64,000 bases of DNA, taken from contig NZ_JAINUY010000002.1 in the NCBI RefSeq assembly GCF_020026915.1, positions 248,001 to 312,000 of the forward strand, read 5' to 3'. Position numbers and translations under genes: made by a program. The DNA is from Flavobacterium potami. GTDB taxonomy: Bacteria > Bacteroidota > Bacteroidia > Flavobacteriales > Flavobacteriaceae. Shown here piece after piece: positions 8,370 through 17,670 of this stretch. Each line of letters begins with the position of its first letter. The first letter of the stretch is position 1. The notes below the pieces were generated by a model. That model was given only the letters and a program-made list of their open reading frames with translations, was not told the origin of the DNA and ran no database searches.

Positions 8370-9530
8370 ATGATTTTATCTTTCTTTAAAAAAATTCAAA
8401 ATACTCCTAGAGGTTATCGAATAGCCAATACAGTTTTCTTTTTTCTTTCAGGTTTTGGTTATTCTTCTTGGGTATCAAGAATTCCACATATACAAGCACA
8501 ATTACATTTAAGTGAAGCACAGTTTGGAGCTGTTTTATTTGCTTTTCCGATTGGTTTAATGCTGACAATGCCGTTTACAGGAAAATTGTTAAATAAATAC
8601 AGCAGCCGATATATCATGCTTTTAGGAGCTATTATGTTTAATATTGTGCTGTCTCTGCCTGGTTTAGTAGCATTTGTTTGGCAATTAGTTTGCGTACTTT
8701 TGGTCTTTGGAGCGTCTCGTAATATCTTCAATTTGTCAATTAATGCACAGTCTCTGGAAGTGCAAAAATTATATCCAAAATCAATTATAACGCGTTTTCA
8801 TGCGGTTTGGAGTATTGCGGTTTTTTCTGGAGCTGGTTTAGGATATGTTATGGTGACACAAAAAATTGCGCCATCTCACCATTTACTTGGAGTAAGTGTT
8901 TTTATGCTGGCGCTGACGGCTTGTTTTTATCCAATGAGTATTCATAACGAACCTGTTCCTGTTAAAAAGAAGTTTTTCTCGATGCCCGAAAAAAACTTGG
9001 TAAAATTTGCCTTGATTTGTTTCGTTTCTATGGCTTGCGAAAATACGATGTACGATTGGAGCGGAATTTACTTTGAAAATATCTTAAAAGCTTCTCCAAA
9101 ATTAACCAGTGCCGCGTTTGTATTCTTCGCATCTGCAGTTACTTTAGGACGTATTTTTGGTGATTATGGGGTAATGAAATTTGGAACTAAAAAAATATTA
9201 CTTTACAGTGGTATATTGATTACACTTGGTTTCGGAATCTGTTTTATCTTGCCTTATGCATATCCAACTATTTTCGGCTATGTTTTAATCGGATTTGGAG
9301 TTTCTTGTGTCGTTCCGTTGGTGTTTAGTATTGCTGGAAGATCTTCTAAATTGAGCAGTGGTTCTGCTTTAACTTCTATCTCAACAATTGGTTATTTAGG
9401 ATTTTTATTGGTTCCGCCAATGGTTGGTTTTATCTCTGAATATTTAAGTATGAAATGGGCGTTTTTGGTAATGGCGATTTTGGGAATACTGATGATTTTT
9501 ATGGTGAATAAAATAGGGGAGAATGAGTAG
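8370..9530 (+). CDS. MFS transporter, sugar/fucose-permease-like
   Basis: This 386-residue inner-membrane protein has about 12 hydrophobic helices. The opening ANTVFFFLSGFGYSSWVSRIPHIQAQLHLSEAQFG, with the loop GKLLNKYSSRYIM between helices 2 and 3, is the usual MFS signature of the FucP/YbjJ-like branch. A second RIFGDYGVMKFGTKKIL loop marks the repeat in the C-terminal half. It is divergent from the receptor cluster, and a TAATTTTG box at 8343-8350 is its likely -7. There is no nearby catabolic gene, so the substrate cannot be inferred. Confidence 0.8.
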   Translation: MILSFFKKIQNTPRGYRIANTVFFFLSGFGYSSWVSRIPHIQAQLHLSEAQFGAVLFAFPIGLMLTMPFTGKLLNKYSSRYIMLLGAIMFNIVLSLPGLVAFVWQLVCVLLVFGASRNIFNLSINAQSLEVQKLYPKSIITRFHAVWSIAVFSGAGLGYVMVTQKIAPSHHLLGVSVFMLALTACFYPMSIHNEPVPVKKKFFSMPEKNLVKFALICFVSMACENTMYDWSGIYFENILKASPKLTSAAFVFFASAVTLGRIFGDYGVMKFGTKKILLYSGILITLGFGICFILPYAYPTIFGYVLIGFGVSCVVPLVFSIAGRSSKLSSGSALTSISTIGYLGFLLVPPMVGFISEYLSMKWAFLVMAILGILMIFMVNKIGENE

Positions 9531-9585
9531 GTTTTTTAATGATATCTAGGGCTCTAAGATTTTTTATTCAAAACAACTTATCATT

Positions 9586-10251
9586 TTAGTTATCTTTTTT
9601 CAGTGTTAATCCTTTTAGATTAATTTTTCTTTTTTTATCCTTATGTAAATCGTATGATTCAAGGAAAAAATTATTTGTATCTGGAAAATTATCTACTAAT
9701 AGATGAATCTCATTTAAATTCATTAGTTCTTTCGTACTATCGCGCTCAGTAATTTGATATAATATGCCATTTAACTTTTCATTTTTATAATTTTTAAATT
9801 CAAAATTTAATGTACTGGCATTTTTTGAGGTAATATAATTTATATATAGACTATCTTTATTGAGATTACAATAACCAAACTCTATTGTACGCCTGTTGTT
9901 CTTATTTAGTTTTAAATTTTCATATTTGCTATGAAGTGTTATTGTTCCAGAATAAAAATTAGGTTTATCTGTTTTAGATATTTTTAAATCATAATAGCAA
10001 CTTTCAATAGTATCTAATTTATTGTTTTTTAAAACTTTAATTTGATTTGAAATAGTATCGTTTTTTTTGATAACATATATTTCTATTTCTTCCGTTCGAT
10101 CTTTAAAATTAAGTCTCATAATACTTCTCAAATATCTTTTACTATTATCTAATTTTTTAGAATCGGATTTTTTTGAGACGTATTTTTTTTCTTCCTTTTG
10201 ACAAGAAATAGAAAAAAAACAGATTGTAAAGATTAAAAGTAAATTTCTCAT
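9586..10251 (-). CDS. Lipoprotein of unknown function
   Basis: A 221-residue protein with a lipoprotein signal (LLLIFTICFFSISC, Cys at about 17) and a charged Lys/Ser linker. The rest is beta-rich with no family I recognise. Its ATG lies one base after the stop of the upstream DUF6265-like gene, so the two are probably translationally coupled. It is very AT-rich and Asn/Lys-rich compared with its neighbour, which may mean later acquisition or relaxed constraint. Confidence 0.65.
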   Translation of the reverse strand: MRNLLLIFTICFFSISCQKEEKKYVSKKSDSKKLDNSKRYLRSIMRLNFKDRTEEIEIYVIKKNDTISNQIKVLKNNKLDTIESCYYDLKISKTDKPNFYSGTITLHSKYENLKLNKNNRRTIEFGYCNLNKDSLYINYITSKNASTLNFEFKNYKNEKLNGILYQITERDSTKELMNLNEIHLLVDNFPDTNNFFLESYDLHKDKKRKINLKGLTLKKDN

Positions 10252-10252
10252 G

Positions 10253-10729
10253 TTACTTCTTCGTCATGACAAACTTCTCAGAACTTGGTTTTCCATTCAA
10301 ATTCCCTGAAATTTCAGCAGTTAAAGTATTGTTTGCACCTTTTGTATAGGTAATTTTTTGAGGATAATCGTGTTTTGCATTTTCAAAAACCAATTGCTGA
10401 TCTGTTTCTGAAGTAGAAGGGAAGAAGACCGGTTTATCGTCGTTTTGACCTTTTACAGTTGCTTTATACGTCAATGTTTCGCCTAATTGCGCCAAAACAA
10501 TTGTTTCAAAATGAAGCGTGTCTTTTCCTTTTATAAAATAAGAAGAAGCGCTAAAAGTACTGTCGTTTAATTTTTGCCAGTTTTCAGATAATATGCCTTC
10601 TGGAGAAGTGTTTTCCCAATTTCCAATTAACCAGTCGGCTAATTTGATTTTATCTTTCTCAACCGTTTCTTTTTTCTGGCAAGAAACGAAAGCTATTATA
10701 AGTGCAATAAGAGTAATTTTCTGAAACAT
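10253..10729 (-). CDS. DUF6265-like lipoprotein
   Basis: The protein has 158 residues from the ATG at 10729. The open frame to 10795 lacks a signal peptide and is not preferred. The start MFQKITLIALIIAFVSCQ is a clear lipoprotein signal. The mature part, WLIGNWENTSPEGILSENW followed by FENAKHDYPQKITY, fits the DUF6265 family (a lipocalin-like barrel of unknown function, common in Bacteroidetes). It is the first gene of a pair with the lipoprotein gene ending at 9586. Confidence 0.7.
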   Translation of the reverse strand: MFQKITLIALIIAFVSCQKKETVEKDKIKLADWLIGNWENTSPEGILSENWQKLNDSTFSASSYFIKGKDTLHFETIVLAQLGETLTYKATVKGQNDDKPVFFPSTSETDQQLVFENAKHDYPQKITYTKGANNTLTAEISGNLNGKPSSEKFVMTKK

Positions 10730-10785
10730 ATTTATGAGATTTTGGGTTCGTAATAGAGTACTAAAGTATGAAATTTTTTTTCTCC

Positions 10786-11035
10786 ACGAATTCACGAATT
10801 TTTTATTGATAAACGGGGTGTTTAGTTTGCCATTAATTACACGAATTATTTATTGAAATATTTTGCCACAGATTTAATGGATTAAAAATGATTTTATTTC
10901 ACGCAGATTGTACAGATCTGAGCAGATTTATTTTGATTTGTTTAAATAAAATCTGCGAATATCAGCTTAAATCATTTTAAATCTGCGTCAAACAAATATA
11001 AATTCGTGAAAATTCGTGCAATTTGTGGCGGAAAA
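10786..11035 (+). repeat. Long imperfect palindrome with CACGAATT arms
   Basis: This spacer holds no gene. The left arm contains CCACGAATTCACGAATT and GCCACAGATTTAATGG. The right arm contains AAATTCGTGAAAATTCGTGCA and TTTGTGGCGG, the reverse complement. An inner pair uses the words ATCTGCG and CGCAGAT. A second member of the same family lies at 59203-59372. Confidence 0.7.
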
Positions 11036-11040
11036 AAAAC

Positions 11041-13353
11041 TTAAACGCTGGTACTCAAAATCGAATAAACCAATTCTTTGGTAGGTTTTTGATCTTGAAG
11101 TTTTGCGCGAACTTCATCAAAAGTTACTTTAAAATCACAGCCCGATTTATATTCGGTGCAACCATAAGCGGTTTTGCCTTTTAAAATTGTTCCTTTTTTA
11201 CATTTTGGACAAACCAAAGCATCCGAACTTTCTTCTTTAGGAGCAGTCTTTTTATCTGTTTTTTTAGGTTCTAATTTCAATTTGTAATTTTCTTCAAAAC
11301 GAATCAAACCTTCTACGGTTCCAGAATCTGTTTTGAAACCTTTTATATTGACAGTTGAACCTTTCTGAACCAATCGCAAATACTGACTTTCCGTGATTTT
11401 TTTATCATGAAAAACAAAAGGTAAAACAAAATCACAGCCTGATTTGTATTCGCTACAGCCAAAAGCTGATTTTCCTTTTATTAGATTTCCTTTTTGACAT
11501 TTGGGACAAGTTTCTGCCGTAATTCCAGAGGCTTTCTTTTTCTCTTTTTCTGCTTTTACAACTGGTTTCTGAATTGAAGCGGCATGCGAAATATTAGCGT
11601 GTTTGGTTTCGCTTCGAACTTCATAAACCAAAGCTTCCACCATGCTTTTCATGTTTCTAATGAATGCTGCAGCGGTAAAAGTTCCCTTTTCGATGTCTTT
11701 CAGTTGTTTTTCCCAAGTTCCAGTAAGTTCTGCCGATTTGACCAATTCGTTCTGAATCGTATCAATCAACTGAATTCCAGTTAAAGTGGGTAAAACCTGT
11801 TTTTTGTTTCGAACAATATATTGGCGTTTGAAAAGTGTTTCAATAATATTCGCACGAGTAGAAGGACGACCGATTCCGTTTTCTTTCATCAATTCACGTA
11901 AATCCTCGTCATCGACCTGTTTTCCTGCGGTCTCCATCGCACGCAACAAAGTAGCTTCCGTAAACTGATTCGGCGGTTTAGTTTCTTTTTGAAGAAACGA
12001 AGGCTCGTGCGGACCTTTTTCACCCACAGTAAAACTTGGCAGTAAATCGGGTTCTTTTTCCTTAGCGTTTGGATCTTCAAAAACAACACGAAAACCTTTT
12101 TTCAAGATTTCTTTTCCGGTTGCTTTAAAAGTAACGTCGGCAGCTTTTCCGATAACTGTGGTATTGGCAACCAAACAATCATCATAAAAAACAGCAATAA
12201 AACGTCTGGTAATAATATCGTAAACCTGCTGTTGATTGAACGGCAGATTATTTTGAACTCCAGTTGGAATAATCGCATGGTGATCGGTTACTTTTTTATC
12301 GTTGAAAACCTTTGGCGATTTCTTGATTTTTTTCTCCAAAATAGGCTGCGTCAATTCGGCATAATTGCTTAATTTCTGTAGAATTCCAGGTACTTTGGGG
12401 TAAATATCTCCAGGTAAAAATGTGGTGTCAACTCTGGGATACGTAATGACTTTTTGTTCGTATAATGTCTGTGCAATCTTCAATGTTTCTTCTGCCGAAA
12501 AGCCAAATTTTTGGTTGCAATAAACTTGTAAACCTGTTAAGTCGAAAAGCTTTGGAGCGTATTCGTTTCCGTTCTTTTTCTCAACAGAAACAATTTCGAA
12601 ATCACTTTCTTTTACTTTTGCAGCTACAATTTCTCCATCTTCTTTGTTTAAGAAACGACCTTCTTCATAACTAAAAAGTGTTTCTCTGTATAAAGTCTGT
12701 AATTCCCAATACGGTTGAGGTTTAAAGTTTTCGATTTCTCTGAAACGATCTACAACCATCGCCAAAGTTGGCGTCTGCACACGACCAATAGACAAAACTT
12801 GTTTGTAACCGCCATGTTTTACGGTGTACAAACGAGTTGCATTCATTCCTAGAAGCCAATCTCCAATCGCTCTCGAAAATCCAGCGTAAAATAAATTATC
12901 GTAATTAGAAGAGGGTTTTAAGTTTTCAAAACCTTCTTTAATCGCTTCTGTAGTCAAAGATGAAATCCATAAACGCTGAATTTCTCCTTTATAATGCGCT
13001 TCATTCATCACCCAACGCTGAATCAATTCTCCTTCTTGTCCAGCATCCCCGCAGTTGATGACCACTTCGGCTTTGTCAAAAAGACTTTTTATGATTTTAA
13101 ACTGTTTCTGGATTCCCGAATTTTGAACCACTTTGGTTTCAAACTTTTCAGGAAGCATCGGGAGATTGTTCAAATCCCAACTTTTCCAGTGCGGACGGTA
13201 ATCGTTGGGTTCTTTTAAAGTGCATAAATGCCCGAAAGTGTAGGTTACTGCATAGCCATTGCCTTCATAATAACCATCGTGTTTGGTATTGGCACCCAAA
13301 ACAGATGCTATTTCTCGTGCTACACTTGGTTTCTCGGCAATACAGACCTTCAT
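11041..13353 (-). CDS. topB: DNA topoisomerase III
   Basis: This is a 770-residue type IA topoisomerase that relaxes and decatenates DNA. The N-terminal Toprim domain has IAEKPSVAREIA and the acidic motif CGDAGQEGEL (about 101-110). RVQTPTLAMV is near 191-200. The catalytic Tyr is Y305 in KVITYPRVDT. The C-terminus carries two near-identical zinc-ribbon cassettes, each CPKC...GCSEYKSGCDF or GCTEYKSGCDF, at about 620-650 and 705-740. They are separated by a segment resembling the topoisomerase C-terminal repeat. The length and layout match chromosomal topB of Bacteroidetes. It is monocistronic and flanked by repeat-filled spacers. Confidence 0.95.
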   Translation of the reverse strand: MKVCIAEKPSVAREIASVLGANTKHDGYYEGNGYAVTYTFGHLCTLKEPNDYRPHWKSWDLNNLPMLPEKFETKVVQNSGIQKQFKIIKSLFDKAEVVINCGDAGQEGELIQRWVMNEAHYKGEIQRLWISSLTTEAIKEGFENLKPSSNYDNLFYAGFSRAIGDWLLGMNATRLYTVKHGGYKQVLSIGRVQTPTLAMVVDRFREIENFKPQPYWELQTLYRETLFSYEEGRFLNKEDGEIVAAKVKESDFEIVSVEKKNGNEYAPKLFDLTGLQVYCNQKFGFSAEETLKIAQTLYEQKVITYPRVDTTFLPGDIYPKVPGILQKLSNYAELTQPILEKKIKKSPKVFNDKKVTDHHAIIPTGVQNNLPFNQQQVYDIITRRFIAVFYDDCLVANTTVIGKAADVTFKATGKEILKKGFRVVFEDPNAKEKEPDLLPSFTVGEKGPHEPSFLQKETKPPNQFTEATLLRAMETAGKQVDDEDLRELMKENGIGRPSTRANIIETLFKRQYIVRNKKQVLPTLTGIQLIDTIQNELVKSAELTGTWEKQLKDIEKGTFTAAAFIRNMKSMVEALVYEVRSETKHANISHAASIQKPVVKAEKEKKKASGITAETCPKCQKGNLIKGKSAFGCSEYKSGCDFVLPFVFHDKKITESQYLRLVQKGSTVNIKGFKTDSGTVEGLIRFEENYKLKLEPKKTDKKTAPKEESSDALVCPKCKKGTILKGKTAYGCTEYKSGCDFKVTFDEVRAKLQDQKPTKELVYSILSTSV

Positions 13354-13384
13354 TTTCTCCTTTCTTGATTAATAAGCGAAATTA

Positions 13385-13480
13385 GGGAATTTTCTTTGAA
13401 GAGGCAAAGAAGCAAAGGTTCAGAGTTACAAAGGTTTTTTGTTTAGCTCTCGCAAAGTCACAAAGACGCAAAGTTTTTGT
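13385..13480 (+). repeat. CGCAAAG-type imperfect repeat
   Basis: Degenerate words GGCAAAG, AGCAAAG, TACAAAG, CGCAAAG and CACAAAG recur at 7-10 base spacing. They are the same family as the palindromes at 40385-40490 and 56205-56365, here without a clear inverted arm. Confidence 0.5.
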
Positions 13481-13508
13481 TTTTATGATTATTTATAAAA
13501 CCTACTAA

Positions 13509-14483
13509 TTATTCCGGAATTATTTTTCCCTCAACAAATTCTTTTTTTTCTGTAAGCTTTCCATTTTCATCGTACGATTTGAAAACGCCATTTTCAACAT
13601 CATTTTTATAAAATCCTTCGGCTTGAAGTTTTCCATTTTCATGATATTTCACTGCTTTTCCATTTTTTTTGCCAAAAGAAAAATTCATTTCGGCTCTTAA
13701 ATTGCCATTAGGATGCCATAGTATGTAAATTCCATCTATTAAATCTGATTTATAAAAATGAATACCTTTTTTCTGTCCATTGTTATACCAAGATTCGCTT
13801 TTACCTTCGGCTTTGCCATTAATCCAGTTTGTTCTTTCTTCAGGTTTACCATTTTCGTAGAAAGATTCATAAAGCCCATTTTGTTTTCCATTAGACCAGT
13901 TTGATATTTCTTTTCTTTGTCCATTTTTATACCAGCTTTCATTTTTACCATCTAATTTATCTTTAATATATTCTGTAACGTGAGATAATTGACCGTTTTC
14001 AAAATACCATTGTTTTATGCCAGTTCCATTAATTAGATTATTATCCCATTCTATATTTCCATTGCCATAATATCTTGTCCATTGACCATTAATTTTATGA
14101 TTTTTCACAACTGCTTTTTCAAAGATTTTTCCATCTTGAAAATATGAAATATAAGGTCCATCATTAACATAATATTGAATAAATTTATCAGACTTAACTA
14201 AGGCATAATGTATTAGTTTTTCATTTTGATCGTACCAGTAAATTGTGTCGATATTTTTGCCGTTTTTTAGTTTTCCTTTTTCGTAAACGCTGCCTGCAGA
14301 ATAAAATGAAGTGTATTTTCCATCTTTTACTGTAGTTTGGTCACTTACTGGAATCCATGATGATTTACCAGTTTCTGAATCTTGCCAGTATACCCAATTT
14401 TCATTTCTTTTTTCTTTATTATTTATATCAGCGTTACAACTATAAATTAGTATCAAAAGAAATGGTATTAGTTTTTTAGCCAT
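13509..14483 (-). CDS. YwqK/MORN-like repeat lipoprotein
   Basis: A 324-residue protein beginning with a lipoprotein signal (LIPFLLILIYSC). The body is a run of about ten 22-25-residue repeats of the form W-Y-x-NG-x-x-x-x-x-x-Y-x-x-G-K-x-x-G, for example ESWYKNGQRKEISNWSNGKQNG. This is the MORN-2/YwqK pattern. YwqK proteins are named as antitoxins in Bacillus, but in Bacteroidetes such repeat proteins are mostly uncharacterised cell-envelope proteins. No YwqJ-type toxin lies next to it, so a toxin-antitoxin role is not supported here. Confidence 0.7.
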   Translation of the reverse strand: MAKKLIPFLLILIYSCNADINNKEKRNENWVYWQDSETGKSSWIPVSDQTTVKDGKYTSFYSAGSVYEKGKLKNGKNIDTIYWYDQNEKLIHYALVKSDKFIQYYVNDGPYISYFQDGKIFEKAVVKNHKINGQWTRYYGNGNIEWDNNLINGTGIKQWYFENGQLSHVTEYIKDKLDGKNESWYKNGQRKEISNWSNGKQNGLYESFYENGKPEERTNWINGKAEGKSESWYNNGQKKGIHFYKSDLIDGIYILWHPNGNLRAEMNFSFGKKNGKAVKYHENGKLQAEGFYKNDVENGVFKSYDENGKLTEKKEFVEGKIIPE

Positions 14484-14537
14484 ATTAATGTATTTGATTT
14501 GGAAAGAAATTGTATAAAAAAGTAAGGTCTATTTCGG

Positions 14538-15362
14538 CTATTGATCATGAGAATTGGTATTAACAGAAAAATTGCTTTTATCAATAAGCGCTCTCGGCGA
14601 ATGTCCGAATAATTTTTTAAAAGCAAACGAAAAATGCGAAAAGTTCTCAAAACCTAAATCCAAATAAATGTCAGATGGTTTCTTATTCTTTTTATCAATT
14701 AAATGGTACGCTTCTTCGAGACGTTTTTGCACTAACCAATGACTTGGAGTGGCGTTGAATATCTTTTCAAAATCTCTTTTAAAAGCAGATAAACTTCTTC
14801 CTGTCAAATAGGCAAAACGTTCGATGCTGACATTAAATCTGAAATTACGAATCATGAAAGCTTCTAAATCTATTTTTTCAGGATTACTAAAATCAAATAA
14901 AATATTGGCGAGTTCAGGATTTACTTTCAATAAGATCAAAAGTAATTCGGTTCGTTTTACATTTAGAAATTGTTCTTCGATAGTTCCTTTTTCGGTAAAA
15001 TAGGGCGTAAGCGACTGAATGAAGTTTTTAACCAACACATTTTTATTCAATTCAATAATACCGCCTGTTGTTTTTTTATTTTCTATTTTAAAATGATACG
15101 TTTCATTAAAAGTCCTTAAAAAATCCTGTTCAAATAAAATATAGATTTTTTTAAATTCGCCGTTTTCAGGTTGTTTGGTATATTTTGCCAAATGATTTCG
15201 TCTTGCAATGCCGTAATCTCCGGGTTTAATTTTATATTCTTTATTCCCATCATAACCCAGCATTGAACCTTTAATTAAATACATAAAACAATGGTCTGGC
15301 ACGAATTGTTCCGCATTAAGAGAAGGCGTTACATAACAGGCAGATATAGCAGTTTCTTTCAT
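14538..15362 (-). CDS. AraC-family transcriptional regulator
   Basis: A 274-residue regulator. The N-terminal 150 residues look like a cupin-type effector domain (QFVPDHCFMYLIKG, YKIKPGDYGIARRN). The C-terminal pair of helix-turn-helix motifs (about 170-265) contains IERFAYLTGRSLSAFKRDFEKIF and PSDIYLDLGFENFSHFSFAFKKLFGHSP, the AraC signature. Its start lies 12 bases after the stop of the Rossmann-fold gene. It is therefore the last gene of a three-gene unit with two NAD(P)-dependent enzymes, which it probably controls. The effector is unknown. Confidence 0.88.
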   Translation of the reverse strand: MKETAISACYVTPSLNAEQFVPDHCFMYLIKGSMLGYDGNKEYKIKPGDYGIARRNHLAKYTKQPENGEFKKIYILFEQDFLRTFNETYHFKIENKKTTGGIIELNKNVLVKNFIQSLTPYFTEKGTIEEQFLNVKRTELLLILLKVNPELANILFDFSNPEKIDLEAFMIRNFRFNVSIERFAYLTGRSLSAFKRDFEKIFNATPSHWLVQKRLEEAYHLIDKKNKKPSDIYLDLGFENFSHFSFAFKKLFGHSPRALIDKSNFSVNTNSHDQ

Positions 15363-15374
15363 TTTATGAGTGCG

Positions 15375-16022
15375 TTATTGTTTTGCCAATTCTTCAATAT
15401 CATCGACTTCCAGAATTTGTTTTGGATAACCTTTCAAAACAGCATTAATCATCGCAAGTCCGACTTGTTTGAGCGTTAGTGTTTTTTGAGGAAAAAAAGG
15501 TGCAATCAGCGGGCCTAATATTTTATAAATTGTTTTTACATTGACTTGACCTTTAGTTCCTTTCATGATTGCTGGACGAAAATTGTATTGGTTTTTACCA
15601 AATAATTTCATCAAAGCATTTTCTGTTCGGCCTTTTACTCTGGCCCACATCACTTTTCCGTTTTCCGAACTATCGGTTCTGTTTCCCGAAACAAAATTGA
15701 AAACCAAATCAGGATTCAACTGCAATAGTTTTTCTGCAAAAGCAATTGTTGTATCGTAAGTTATAAACGAATATTGCTCTTCTTTCATGCCAACAGAACT
15801 AATTCCAGCGCAATAAAAACAAGCGTCGTAGCCTTTTAGCTGTTCGGTGAAATCTTCTAATTGGAGAAAATTTGGGACAAGAAGTTCTTTTAATTTCGGG
15901 TGAGTCAGTTCGTAATGTTTGCGGTTTACAATTAGCACTTGGCTCACATTTTTGTTTTCTAAACATTCCAATAAAACGCCTTCGCCTACCATTCCTGTAG
16001 CTCCTGTTATAATAACTTTCAT
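15375..16022 (-). CDS. NAD(P)-binding Rossmann-fold protein (atypical SDR)
   Basis: A 215-residue atypical short-chain dehydrogenase-like protein. The N-terminal VIITGATGMVGEGVLLECL gives the TGxxGxxG nucleotide-binding loop. LKGYDACFYCAGISSVG and LVFNFVSGNRTDSSENG resemble the HTATIP2/NAD(P)H-binding family, and the family's YxxxK is not evident. The start is 4 bases after the stop of the upstream reductase, so both are co-translated. The substrate is not inferable. Confidence 0.8.
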   Translation of the reverse strand: MKVIITGATGMVGEGVLLECLENKNVSQVLIVNRKHYELTHPKLKELLVPNFLQLEDFTEQLKGYDACFYCAGISSVGMKEEQYSFITYDTTIAFAEKLLQLNPDLVFNFVSGNRTDSSENGKVMWARVKGRTENALMKLFGKNQYNFRPAIMKGTKGQVNVKTIYKILGPLIAPFFPQKTLTLKQVGLAMINAVLKGYPKQILEVDDIEELAKQ

Positions 16023-16026
16023 GTTT

Positions 16027-17067
16027 TTATTTTTTTATTAGACCTAATTTGAATAAACTTTCTGCCGTTGCCACAATCGAATCTTCATTAGAACGAGGAT
16101 ACCAATTTAATGATTTTTTTGCTTTTTCTCCGCTTGCCTGCATGTATTGTCCAATCAAAGTAGCAATCATTCTAAGCGACGGATTTTTTAAAGCACTCAA
16201 TTTTAAGATCCAGTTAGGCAGTTCTCTAGTGGGTACTTTTAATGCTTTATTGCCTAATCTTCGTTTTAAAATTTTAGCGACATCAAGCATAGATAAAACA
16301 TTTCCTGTTGTGGCTAAAAATCGTTCTCCGTTTGCATTTGGATGTGTCATGGCCAATAAATGTAAATCGGCTACATCGCGTACGTCTATATAGCAGGAAT
16401 AGATTTTCGGACAAGCTTTGATTTCGCCTTCCAGCATCTGTTTGATCATTCTGTGGGAATGCGAAAAATCGGCACCTAAAATTGGCCCCATAACGGCTAC
16501 CGGATTTATAGCTGAAAGTTCAAGATTGCCACCTTCATTTTTAATGAATTCCCAAGCGGTTTGTTCTGCAATGGTTTTCGATTTTTGATACGCATGGATG
16601 TTGCTGTCAATATTCGTCCAGTCTTCTTCGGTATAAGGTGTTCTACGATTTTTATGTCCCATGCCGACTGCGCCGAAAGCAGAAGTTAAAACGACTCTTT
16701 TTACGTTAGCATCTCTAGAAGCTTTTAAAACACGTAAAACTCCTTCTTTGGCAGGATTAATCAATTCATCTTCATGAGTAAACTGAATCGCTGGAGTAGG
16801 CGAGGCCACGTGCAATACATATTCGCAACCTTTAACGGCTTCATCCCAATTGTTGTCGCTGGAAAGATTGGCTTCGATAAACGAAAGTTTTTCAAACGAA
16901 TTAAAGCCGCCTACTTTAAGCATTTGCTGTACTTCTTCTTTTCTGCTTAACGAACGAAGTGTTGTTCGAACCGAATAGCCTTCTTGTAATAATTTTAAAA
17001 TACAATGCACGGCAATAAAACCTGAACCTCCTGTAACTAAAACTGTTTTGTCTTTTGAATTTGTCAT
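16027..17067 (-). CDS. NAD-dependent epimerase/dihydroflavonol-reductase-like aldehyde reductase
   Basis: A 346-residue extended-SDR enzyme. VLVTGGSGFIAVHCILKLL is the GxxGxxA-like NAD(P) loop. TSAFGAVG and YQKSKTIAE (YxxxK) form the catalytic site, and the layout follows dihydroflavonol-4-reductase/aldehyde-reductase proteins. It heads a unit with the Rossmann-fold gene and the AraC regulator. It probably reduces an aldehyde or ketone, and the substrate is unknown. Confidence 0.85.
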   Translation of the reverse strand: MTNSKDKTVLVTGGSGFIAVHCILKLLQEGYSVRTTLRSLSRKEEVQQMLKVGGFNSFEKLSFIEANLSSDNNWDEAVKGCEYVLHVASPTPAIQFTHEDELINPAKEGVLRVLKASRDANVKRVVLTSAFGAVGMGHKNRRTPYTEEDWTNIDSNIHAYQKSKTIAEQTAWEFIKNEGGNLELSAINPVAVMGPILGADFSHSHRMIKQMLEGEIKACPKIYSCYIDVRDVADLHLLAMTHPNANGERFLATTGNVLSMLDVAKILKRRLGNKALKVPTRELPNWILKLSALKNPSLRMIATLIGQYMQASGEKAKKSLNWYPRSNEDSIVATAESLFKLGLIKK

Positions 17068-17166
17068 TTCTTTTAAATTTTAATACTGCAAAGTTCAGTT
17101 TAAAAGCAATGACTCATTTTGTTGTAAAGTCCAAATTTGCTGTGTTGAAAAGTCCAGATTTTTTAA

Positions 17167-17655
17167 TCAAAAAACAATAGAATATCCCAAAAGAGTTATA
17201 ATGGAATACGTTGTAAAAGCTATTCCGACTAAAAATAAAATAATAAAGAGGAAATAGTACGATTTGCCTTTTATTATAAAAATTTCAGGACTTTCAGCAT
17301 TGTAAAGTATTTTAATTTTAGTGTTTATTTTATTGTTATAAGATCGAAATTTATCTAAATCAGAAGAGGCATGGATAAACGGTTGTCCTATAAAATTCTT
17401 TCCCTCAGAAGTAGTAAATTCAATAACGGGTGTTTTATGACCGTGTTCATCTGATTTGTAAGAAACAATTTTGCCAAAAACTTCGATTCCGTTAGTATTT
17501 ATTTTATCTAATAATACCAATGCAACGGTTGAAAAAATGGATAATACAAATCCAAATAATGATAAAGAAATCATTGCATTGTAAAACATTGAAACGACAA
17601 ATGCAACAACGAAGAGACCAAAAAAATAGAGGCCATATTTTTTATAAAATAGCAA
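17167..17655 (-). CDS. DUF3592-like membrane protein
   Basis: A 162-residue protein with two N-terminal helices (about 8-25 and 30-48), a soluble beta domain (EVFGKIVSYKSDEHGHKTPVIEFTTSEGK) and a C-terminal helix (about 132-158). This is the DUF3592 arrangement. The only start that keeps helix 1 is TTG at 17655, 15 bases after the upstream stop. The first ATG (17589) would cut helix 1. Last gene of a three-gene unit. Confidence 0.6.
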   Translation of the reverse strand: MLFYKKYGLYFFGLFVVAFVVSMFYNAMISLSLFGFVLSIFSTVALVLLDKINTNGIEVFGKIVSYKSDEHGHKTPVIEFTTSEGKNFIGQPFIHASSDLDKFRSYNNKINTKIKILYNAESPEIFIIKGKSYYFLFIILFLVGIAFTTYSIITLLGYSIVF

Positions 17656-17670
17656 TTGAAATAATTTTAG

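Noticed and set aside
11889..12089. Minus-strand open frame inside topB
   Set aside because: Out-of-frame shadow of the topoisomerase gene.
13509..14483. Toxin-antitoxin pair with YwqK-like antitoxin
   Set aside because: The protein is an exported lipoprotein and no YwqJ-type toxin is adjacent.
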